Shown: positions 28,116 through 34,213 of the stretch, in pieces | Layout of the letters: every line of letters begins with the position of its first letter | How positions within the stretch are numbered: position 1 is the stretch's first letter | From: Streptomyces sp. WP-1 | Lineage (GTDB): Bacteria; Actinomycetota; Actinomycetes; Streptomycetales; Streptomycetaceae | Direction: 5' to 3' | Assembly (NCBI RefSeq): GCF_030450125.1 | Contig: NZ_CP123923.1 | Span: 6,977,001-7,041,000, forward strand | DNA length: 64,000 nt | Notes under the pieces: model-generated | What the model saw: only the letters and a program-made list of their open reading frames with translations | What the model was told of the DNA's origin: nothing | Database searches by the model: none | Made by a program: the position numbers and the translations under genes

Positions 28116-28985
28116 ATGTCCCGCACCGTCACCGTGGGCCTCGACGGCTCCCCCGAGAGCCGTACCGCCGCCGAGTGGGCGGCGGGTGAGGCGCGACTGC
28201 GCGGTCTGCCGCTGCGCCTGGTGCACGTGTGGGAACCGGTCACGGAGACCATGGCACAGGATCCGGTCATCGGCGTGGCGACCCAGCGGCACTGGACCGA
28301 GCGGATCCCGCGCGAGACCGCCGAGGAACTGCGGCTGCGCCACCCCGACCTGGAGATCCTGTCCGAGCACCAGGACGGCTTCCCGGGCGAGCTGCTCGCC
28401 GCGGTGGCCGAGGAGTCCGAGCTGCTGGTGCTCGGCTCGCGGGGCCTCGGCCGGGTCGGCGGCTACCTCGTCGGCTCCGTCGGCTTCTCGGTGGTCGCGC
28501 GGGCCGGCCGCCCCGTGGTCCTGGTGCGGTCCGGCTGGCGGCCCGACGGCGACGCCCCCGAGGGCCCGGTCGTCCTCGGCGTCGACACCACCGCGCCGGA
28601 CGACACGGTGTTCGCGTTCGCCTTCGAGGAGGCCGAGCGGCGCGGGACGTCGGTACGGGCCGTGCGCACCTGGTCCATGCCGCCGTACTACGTCTACGGA
28701 TTCGCCGCCGACCCCACCTTCGACCAGGAGTGGTCGCTCCAGGAGGAGGCCGCGCTCACGGAGGTGCTCAAGCCGTGGCGGCAGAAGTACCCCTCCGTCG
28801 AGGTCACCGAGGAGTGCGGCTACGGGAGCGCCCCGCTGCACCTGGTCGAGGCGTCGCACGGTGCCGGACTCGTGGTCGTCGGCCGGCGCCGCCGCCCCGC
28901 GTCGTTCGGCACGCACATCGGCCCGGTGACGCACGCGGCGCTGCACCACGCGATGGCGCCGGTGGCGGTGGTGCCTCACGACTGA
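28116..28985 (+). CDS. Universal stress protein with two UspA domains
   Basis: 289 residues. The first domain (about 3-143) opens RTVTVGLDGSPESRTAAEWA and has the ATP-binding pattern GSRGLGRVGGYLVGSVGFSV. The second (about 150-288) begins VVLGVDTTAPDD and has a weaker nucleotide motif (VVGRRRRPASFGTH). Tandem USPs of this kind belong to hypoxia/dormancy regulons in mycobacteria and Streptomyces. ATG 28116 follows AGGAGG with 8-nt spacing, a strong ribosome site. A strong hairpin terminator follows the gene. Confidence 0.92.
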   Translation: MSRTVTVGLDGSPESRTAAEWAAGEARLRGLPLRLVHVWEPVTETMAQDPVIGVATQRHWTERIPRETAEELRLRHPDLEILSEHQDGFPGELLAAVAEESELLVLGSRGLGRVGGYLVGSVGFSVVARAGRPVVLVRSGWRPDGDAPEGPVVLGVDTTAPDDTVFAFAFEEAERRGTSVRAVRTWSMPPYYVYGFAADPTFDQEWSLQEEAALTEVLKPWRQKYPSVEVTEECGYGSAPLHLVEASHGAGLVVVGRRRRPASFGTHIGPVTHAALHHAMAPVAVVPHD

Positions 28986-29007
28986 GGGTGACGGACAGGA
29001 ACTGCGG

Positions 29008-29041
29008 CGCGCCCCACCCGGGTTGGTCCGGGTGGGGCGCG
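29008..29041 (+). terminator. Hairpin terminator after the USP gene
   Basis: Perfect 14-bp stem: CGCGCCCCACCCGG at 29008-29021 and its complement at 29028-29041, with a 6-nt loop (GTTGGT). It lies 23 bp after the stop codon. Confidence 0.8.
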
Positions 29042-29059
29042 TGGGGTTCTGGCGTGACT

Positions 29060-29117
29060 GGGCCTTGAGGCGTTGACCCGTTGAGGCCTTGACGCGCTGA
29101 GGCTTTGAGGCTTTGGC
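29060..29117 (+). repeat. Short degenerate repeat of a TTGAGGC / TTGACGC heptamer
   Basis: Five or six copies of a TTGA(G/C)GC-like word at 8-12 nt spacing (for example CTTGAGGCGTTGACCCG and GAGGCTTTGAGGCTTTGG). It lies in the 237-bp gap between the USP terminator and the HPF-like gene. No gene is seen in this gap. Confidence 0.5.
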
Positions 29118-29221
29118 GGGGGAGCGGCGGGGCGCCCCGCCGCACCGGTCCTGCCGGTGTGACGGAGCGCCCCGGAGCCTCCGGCCGGTGAGCGGACAAC
29201 TCACCCTGTTCTACTGGCCGT

Positions 29222-29611
29222 TCACGACTCCTCGCCGCCCCGCCACGGCGGTGGCGTCGCCGTCCTGCGGACGCAGTGCGCGCGGTGGGCGACCCGCTCG
29301 GTGCGGCTGCGCAGGCGGTCCTGGAGGCGGTCGGCGAGTTCGCGGGCGCTGTGCTCACGGGCGTGGACGACGACGAGGTAGTGGCCCACCCGGATCTCGG
29401 CGCCGGCGGTCCAGGGCTGTCCCGTGTGAGCGGCGGCCGTCCTGCCGATCCGGATCTCGCCGCTCACGGGCGGCAGCCCCGGCCGGCCGAGCACGGCGTC
29501 CAGCTTCTCCCGGAGATAGGCGAGGTCCTCCTCGGACATCTCGCTGTCCGCCCGTACCCGGACGGCGACGGCGGTCTCGTGGGCGCGGACGCCGGTGTGC
29601 CTGGCAGTCAT
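29222..29611 (-). CDS. HPF/RaiA-like ribosome-associated protein
   Basis: 129 residues. The pattern AVRVRADSEMSEEDLAYLREKLDAVLG, in parts AVRVRADSEMSEED and LAYLREKLDAVLG, then EIRIGRTAAAHTGQPWTAGAEIRVGHYLVVVHARE (in parts: EIRIGRTAAAHTG and AEIRVGHYLVVVHARE), follows the beta-alpha-beta-beta-beta-alpha layout of sigma54-modulation/hibernation factors. It is much shorter than the long HPF of Gram-positives and lacks the dimerisation domain. It likely acts on ribosomes under stress, by analogy. AAGGAG lies 8 nt before ATG 29611. A GGG-N-CC palindrome lies 104 bp upstream. Confidence 0.75.
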   Translation of the reverse strand: MTARHTGVRAHETAVAVRVRADSEMSEEDLAYLREKLDAVLGRPGLPPVSGEIRIGRTAAAHTGQPWTAGAEIRVGHYLVVVHAREHSARELADRLQDRLRSRTERVAHRAHCVRRTATPPPWRGGEES

Positions 29612-29714
29612 GTGCTCCACTCCTTCTGATCGGTGCGTGCTGATCGTTCGGTGCAGCGCACCCAGCGTCCCCCCAGCGCCACCCCCTTCCCCAGGGCCGG
29701 CCGACCCGGGGTCC

Positions 29715-29729
29715 GGGGCCGGTGGTCCC
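29715..29729. promoter_or_regulatory. GC-rich 15-bp palindrome before the HPF-like gene
   Basis: GGGGCCGGTGGTCCC fits GGG-N-CC-N3-GG-N-CCC exactly, as does the site before the USP gene. It is 104 bp upstream of the HPF-like start and 141 bp upstream of the divergent FAD-domain gene. Confidence 0.4.
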
Positions 29730-29869
29730 GCCCGCCGGACCCGCATTCCGGAACCGGCCAACTCTTCTTGAATCGGCATAAGTTGACGATCGTGCCCATG
29801 TGAGCCCTGTACGCGCCCCCGCGTACGCGAGCAGACTGCGGTCTCCCCGAGGAAGGCAGGTCGGTCGCC

Positions 29870-30610
29870 ATGCTGTTGCGTCTGCCCACGTCCGTGTCCG
29901 AGGCGCGGGAGTGCCTGGCCGAGGGGGCCGTCCCCGTCGGCGGGGCGACCCTGGTGTGGGCCACGTGGCAGCGCGAGGGCTTCCCCGAACTGGCCATGTC
30001 CTTGAGGCAGTTGCCGCAGGCCAACATCATCGGACCCGAGACGCTGGGCGCCGCCGTGCTGCTCGGGCGGATCGACGACCGGGTGCCGGACGTGCTGCGC
30101 CTCGCGGCCGGCACGGTGGGCACCGGCGCGGTACGCCGCGCGGCGACGGTCGGCGGCAATCTCGTGGGCAGCGCGCTGCGTTGCCTGCTGCCGGCCGCGC
30201 TGGTCCTCGACGCGCGGGGCGTGGTGCTGGAGTCCGACGGTGTCCGCGAGACGGACCTGGCCGAAGTCGTCGCGAAACGGCCCCTGCTGCTCAGCCTCCG
30301 CTGGCGCGCACCGCTCGCCTGCGCCTACCGCAAGCTCCCCGCCGACGCGGGCGGCCCGCCGCCCCTCGTGGTGGCCTCGGCGCTGCACACGGACGACGGT
30401 GCGGGCGACCGCTCGCGCGGGGGCGCGGGGTACGTCGTCCGGGTCGCCGTACGGGACGGCTACGAGGTGTTCGAGGGCGCCGCCGTACGAAGCGCCGACC
30501 CCGAGGAGACCCTGGAGTCCCTGCGCACCACCGCCCTCGGCGATCTGCCCGCCTCCGCGTGGCGCATCGTACGCCCGCAGGTGCTGGACCTGCTGGCACG
30601 CGAGCGGTAA
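29870..30610 (+). CDS. FAD-binding domain protein (molybdopterin dehydrogenase FAD-subunit type)
   Basis: 246 residues. The sequence PVGGATLVWATWQREGFPE resembles the first FAD loop (P-x-G-G-T/A) and VGTGAVRRAATVGGNLVGSALRC matches the second (R-N-x-A-T-I-G-G-N in xanthine dehydrogenase medium subunits; here written as AAGTVGTGAVRR and AATVGGNLVGS). Partner molybdopterin and iron-sulfur subunits are absent from the neighbourhood, so it is an orphan flavin subunit or a stand-alone flavoprotein. The spacing from GAGGAAGG to ATG 29870 is long (13 nt). Confidence 0.8.
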   Translation: MLLRLPTSVSEARECLAEGAVPVGGATLVWATWQREGFPELAMSLRQLPQANIIGPETLGAAVLLGRIDDRVPDVLRLAAGTVGTGAVRRAATVGGNLVGSALRCLLPAALVLDARGVVLESDGVRETDLAEVVAKRPLLLSLRWRAPLACAYRKLPADAGGPPPLVVASALHTDDGAGDRSRGGAGYVVRVAVRDGYEVFEGAAVRSADPEETLESLRTTALGDLPASAWRIVRPQVLDLLARER

Positions 30611-30643
30611 CCCGCCGCGCGCCGGCCGGCGACGGGCTCCCGG

Positions 30644-31015
30644 TCAGTCGCCGTGGACGGTGAGCCGGTAGCCCTCGGGTCCGGTGAAGGAGAACGACGG
30701 GCCGAACGGGGTCGCCTGGAGCGGGGTGACGTCCCCCGTGCCCGCCGCGACGAGCTGCTCGCGCAGGGCCGGGGCGTCGGTGGTGCGCAGCCACAGGGCG
30801 ACACCGAGGCCGGGGCGCCCGGCGCCGTCCAGATCGACGCCGGGCAGCGGCTCGCGGACGGCGAACGGGATCGGGCTGGTGGCGAAGACGACCGCGTTCG
30901 CCGGTCCGCCCGGCGCCCGCCGCAGTCCGAGCCGCTCCTCGAAGAACGCGGCCGCGGCCGGTACGTCCCTCACCTGGAGGGCGATGAAATCGGGGCCTTC
31001 GACGGTGGCGGTCAT
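30644..31015 (-). CDS. VOC family protein (glyoxalase-like)
   Basis: 123 residues. IALQVRDVPAAAAFFEERLGLR at the start (in parts: IALQVRDVPAAAAF and FEERLGLR) and the C-terminal FTGPEGYRLTVHG give the paired beta-alpha-beta-beta-beta modules of a vicinal-oxygen-chelate fold. Substrate unknown; such proteins next to MarR regulators often handle electrophiles or antibiotics. ATG 31015 has TTGGAG 5 nt upstream. It is divergent from the MarR gene, with two matching operators in the shared spacer. Confidence 0.87.
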   Translation of the reverse strand: MTATVEGPDFIALQVRDVPAAAAFFEERLGLRRAPGGPANAVVFATSPIPFAVREPLPGVDLDGAGRPGLGVALWLRTTDAPALREQLVAAGTGDVTPLQATPFGPSFSFTGPEGYRLTVHGD

Positions 31016-31048
31016 GGTGACTCCAAGGGTGGTCTGTCGATGGGGTGC

Positions 31049-31066
31049 ATGTCAGTACTTTGACAT
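31049..31066. promoter_or_regulatory. MarR-type operator 1
   Basis: ATGTCAGTACTTTGACAT: a perfect 6-bp inverted repeat (ATGTCA/TGACAT) with a 6-nt spacer. It lies downstream of the predicted VOC promoter, near its transcription start. Confidence 0.7.
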
Positions 31067-31071
31067 CACCG

Positions 31072-31101
31072 ACCGTAGGCCGCCGGCCTTGGGTATGTCA
31101 A
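31072..31101 (-). promoter_or_regulatory. Predicted promoter of the VOC gene
   Basis: On the minus strand TTGACA (31096-31101) and TACGGT (31072-31077) are separated by 18 nt, close to the vegetative consensus of Streptomyces. The -35 box lies inside operator 2, so a bound MarR dimer would block it. Confidence 0.6.
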
Positions 31102-31112
31102 AATGCTGACAT
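31095..31112. promoter_or_regulatory. MarR-type operator 2, overlapping the MarR start codon
   Basis: ATGTCAAAATGCTGACAT: same ATGTCA-N6-TGACAT pattern as operator 1, centre-to-centre distance 46 bp. It runs into the ATG (31111-31113) of the regulator gene. Confidence 0.7.
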
Positions 31113-31572
31113 GGAAGATCGAGCGCCCGTCCCTTCGCCGCATCCGGCGCGGGACGTCACCGAACACGTGGGATACCGCCTGAAGAAGGCCTCGGCCGCG
31201 CTGCGCGGGGCCATGGACAAGGCGCTGCGCGAGCACGGCCTCACCGTCCCGCAGTACTCCTGTCTGGAACTCCTCGACGAACGGCCCGGCCTGTCCAACG
31301 CCGACCTCGCGCGCGGCACCTTCGTCACCCGGCAGTCGGCCAACGTCGTCCTGCGCGGCCTGAAGGAGGCCGGCCTGATCACCCAGGCGGCCAGCACCGA
31401 CCACGGCCGGGCCCTGCCCGTCCACCTCACCGCCGCCGGGCAGGAGCGCCTGCGCGCCGCGCGCGGTGCGGTGTACGCCATCGAGGAACGCATGATCGAG
31501 AGCATCCCCGCGCGCCGGCTGACGGCGCTGCTGGCCGACCTCGACACGATGACCAGGGCCCTGGAGACGTGA
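31111..31572 (+). CDS. MarR family transcriptional regulator
   Basis: 153 residues. A winged helix at about 35-110 (LREHGLTVPQYSCLELL, LSNADLARGTFVTRQSANVVLRGLKEAGLI in parts LSNADLARGTFVTRQS and ANVVLRGLKEAGLI, then the wing DHGRALPVHLTAAG). Flanking helices supply dimerisation. It probably represses itself and the divergent VOC gene through the two ATGTCA-N6-TGACAT sites. I choose ATG 31111; no ribosome site precedes it, so either the mRNA is leaderless or the upstream in-frame start at 31045 is used. Confidence 0.9.
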   Translation: MEDRAPVPSPHPARDVTEHVGYRLKKASAALRGAMDKALREHGLTVPQYSCLELLDERPGLSNADLARGTFVTRQSANVVLRGLKEAGLITQAASTDHGRALPVHLTAAGQERLRAARGAVYAIEERMIESIPARRLTALLADLDTMTRALET

Positions 31573-31593
31573 CCGGCGGGGCCGCAGCGGTGG

Positions 31594-34050
31594 CTAGGAG
31601 TCCAGCGGCAGCACCCTCGCGATGAGGAGGGCGACGTCGTCGTGCCCGGCCGGGTGGCGCAGTTCCCGCAGCAGGCGGTCGCAGGTGTCCTCCGGGGACG
31701 GGGACGGCGCGGAGAGCAGGCGGACCAGTTCGTCCAGGCGGGCGTCGATCGGGTCGTCCCGGGTCTCCACCAGGCCGTCGGTGTAGAGCACCAGCTGGTC
31801 GCCGGGCCGCAGTGCGAGCGTGGTGGACTCGAAGAGCACACCGCCGACGCCCAGCGGGGTGCCGGTCGGCAGGTCGAGGAGCCGGGGCGGCCCGTCGGAG
31901 GGGATCAGGACCGGCGGCAGATGCCCGGCCGAGGCCACCTCCAGGCGGGCCAGCCGGGGATCGTGCACGGCGTAGACGCAGGTGGCGATGTACGGGTCGA
32001 GGCCGAGGGTGATGCGGTCGAGGTGGGTGAGGACGCGCGCCGGGCCGAGATCGAGATCGGCCAGCGTGGAGGTGGCCGTGCGCAGCCGTCCCATGGTGGC
32101 CGCGGCCGCGATCCCGCTGCCCATGACGTCGCCCACCGCGAGGGCGGTGCGGTCGCCGTCCAGCGGGATGACGTCGTACCAGTCGCCGCCCACCTCGCCG
32201 ATCGCCTGCGCGGGCCGGTAGCGGGCGGCGATCTCCAGGCCCGGATGGTACGGCGAGAGCCGGGGCAGCAGGCTGCGCTGGAGGGCCTCGGCGGTGCTGC
32301 GGGTGTGCTGGTGCAGGACGGCGTTGTCGATGCTCAGCGCCGCGCGCGAGGCGAGTTCACAGGCCAGCTCCAGATCGTCGGCGTCGAAGGGCGCGGGGTT
32401 GCGGGCCCGGGCCAGGCCCATGACGCCGATGCACTGGCCGCGCGCGATCAGCGGCACGGCCATGTCGGTGTGCACCCCGGCCCGGGCCAGCAGCCGGGCG
32501 GCCTCGGGATCGGCGGCCACCCGGCCGACCTCGCCGCTGTCCAGATGGGTGATCAGCACGGGCCGCCCGGTGCGCACGCTCTGGGCCGCCGGGTGGGCGG
32601 CGTGGTAGACGGTGAGCCGGCCGGGCGGCACCAGTGCCCCGGCCGCGTCGGTCGGGTAGGCGGTCTTCACCGCCAGCGCGCGGAACAGCGGGGGGCCTTC
32701 CCCCGGGTCCGTACGGCCCGTGCGCAGCATGCTGTCCAGCAGATCCACCGCCGCCATGTCGGCGAGGTCCGGCACCAGGACATCGGCCAGTTCCTGTGCC
32801 GTGCGCTCCACCTCCAGCGTGGTGCCGATGCGCGCCGAACCCCGGGCGATCAGCCGCACCCGCCGCTGGGCCCGCTCGGCCTCCTGGGCCGCGCGATAGC
32901 GGTCGGTGACCTCCACCGCCACCTTCGCGACGCCCAGCGTGTGCCCCTGGTGGTCCTCCAGCCGGTACAGCGAGGTCATCCAGGCGTGATCGCTGCCCGG
33001 GTCGGCGGCGGTACGGCCCACCACCTGCTGGTTCACCAGGGGGACACCGGTGTCCAGCACCCCGCGCATGGACCCCTGGAGCGCCTCGAACGCCGTGCCG
33101 GGGAACAGCTCGCCGAGGCGCCGGCCCACATGGTCGGCCTCGGACACGCCGTGCATGGCCGCGAGGGCGGGGTTGACGGCCACGTACCGCAGCTCGGTGT
33201 CGAGGACGGCCAGCCCGATCGGGGCCTGGGTGACCAGCCGGGCGGACAGAGCGGCGTCGCGCTCCACCCGGCGCAGGGTGGAGCGGTCGGCGGCCAGCCC
33301 CAGCGCGTAGTGGTCGCCGAGGTGGTCGGTCAGCCGCATGTTGCGGAACTCGACGATCCTGGTGCCACCGTCCTTGCACCGCACCGGGAACGCCCCCGCC
33401 CAGCCCCGGCCGGTCGCCATCACCTCGGCGAACAGCTGGATCGCCGCGTCCCGGTGCTCGGGGTTCAGCAGCAGGAGCGCCGCGTACTGCCCGACGGCCT
33501 CCGCACGGTCGTACCCGAACAGTTCCTCGGCCTGCGGGCTCCACATGTCGATCCGGCCGTCGGCCTCCAGCAGTACGGCGGCCACGCCCAGGAGGTCGAA
33601 GAGGCTGGTCGGCTGCTCCGCCTCGGCTTCCGTGTCCGCCCGGGGCGGGGTGGCCCGGCCCGGCGCCGCGTTGTGCTCCGAGGCCGCAGTGCGGTCCGAC
33701 GCCGAGGTGGGGTCCGGTGCCGCCGTGTGGTCCGGGGTCGCGGTGGGATCCGGTGCCGCCGTGTGGTCCGACGTCGCGGTGGGGTCCGGCCGGGGCCGTG
33801 CGGACGGGTCCTGGCCGGTCTCGGGTGCCATGGCGTGGTCGGCGGGGGCTTCCGCGACCGGGTCAGCCCCGGGGCGTGCGGACCGGTCGGCCCGGGGCCG
33901 GTCGGCCGGGTCGGTCCGGGGCCGGTCGGCCGGGTCGGTCCGGGGCCGGTCGGCCGGGTCGGTCCGGGGCCCGGCGGCGTGGTCCGTCCCGGCCTCCGCA
34001 CCCGCCCTCTCGGGCCGGTCCGGGTCCGGGTGCCGCGTCCCTCCGCTCAT
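31594..34050 (-). CDS. PAS-GAF-SpoIIE PP2C phosphatase with long disordered N-terminus
   Basis: 818 residues from ATG 34050 (GGAG 8 nt upstream). The first 150 residues are low-complexity (DPADRPRT and DPTATSDHTAAP repeats). Then come a PAS domain (about 155-270, LFDLLGVAAVLLEADGRIDMWS in parts), a second PAS (about 275-395), a GAF domain (about 430-580) and SpoIIE/PP2C (about 600-815) with GGDWYDVIPL, VGDVMGSG, ASAGHLPP and [10 protein letters not shown] metal sites. Unlike the enzyme at 25881-27833 it has no C-terminal HATPase, so it is phosphatase-only. It presumably acts on an anti-anti-sigma factor. It converges with the MarR gene. Confidence 0.9.
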   Translation of the reverse strand: MSGGTRHPDPDRPERAGAEAGTDHAAGPRTDPADRPRTDPADRPRTDPADRPRADRSARPGADPVAEAPADHAMAPETGQDPSARPRPDPTATSDHTAAPDPTATPDHTAAPDPTSASDRTAASEHNAAPGRATPPRADTEAEAEQPTSLFDLLGVAAVLLEADGRIDMWSPQAEELFGYDRAEAVGQYAALLLLNPEHRDAAIQLFAEVMATGRGWAGAFPVRCKDGGTRIVEFRNMRLTDHLGDHYALGLAADRSTLRRVERDAALSARLVTQAPIGLAVLDTELRYVAVNPALAAMHGVSEADHVGRRLGELFPGTAFEALQGSMRGVLDTGVPLVNQQVVGRTAADPGSDHAWMTSLYRLEDHQGHTLGVAKVAVEVTDRYRAAQEAERAQRRVRLIARGSARIGTTLEVERTAQELADVLVPDLADMAAVDLLDSMLRTGRTDPGEGPPLFRALAVKTAYPTDAAGALVPPGRLTVYHAAHPAAQSVRTGRPVLITHLDSGEVGRVAADPEAARLLARAGVHTDMAVPLIARGQCIGVMGLARARNPAPFDADDLELACELASRAALSIDNAVLHQHTRSTAEALQRSLLPRLSPYHPGLEIAARYRPAQAIGEVGGDWYDVIPLDGDRTALAVGDVMGSGIAAAATMGRLRTATSTLADLDLGPARVLTHLDRITLGLDPYIATCVYAVHDPRLARLEVASAGHLPPVLIPSDGPPRLLDLPTGTPLGVGGVLFESTTLALRPGDQLVLYTDGLVETRDDPIDARLDELVRLLSAPSPSPEDTCDRLLRELRHPAGHDDVALLIARVLPLDS
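33720..33966 (-). repeat. In-frame tandem repeats in the SpoIIE phosphatase N-terminus
   Basis: Two blocks. At about 33895-33966 a 24-bp unit (minus-strand product DPADRPRT) is repeated three times almost exactly. At about 33713-33790 a 36-bp unit (product DPTATSDHTAAP) is repeated two to three times with drift. Both periods are multiples of 3. Confidence 0.75.
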
Positions 34051-34213
34051 CCCACTCGCTCCTTCCGCCGGCCCTTCGGGGGCCGACGCCGATGTGTCCG
34101 GCCCCGCCGTCCGCCGCGCCCGCACCGTGGTGAGTGCCGTACGCCGGTGAGACCGGGCCGGGCCTCACCTCACGCCTACCCGTGGACGGGTGGTCCGCAG
34201 CGGCCCGGAGGGG

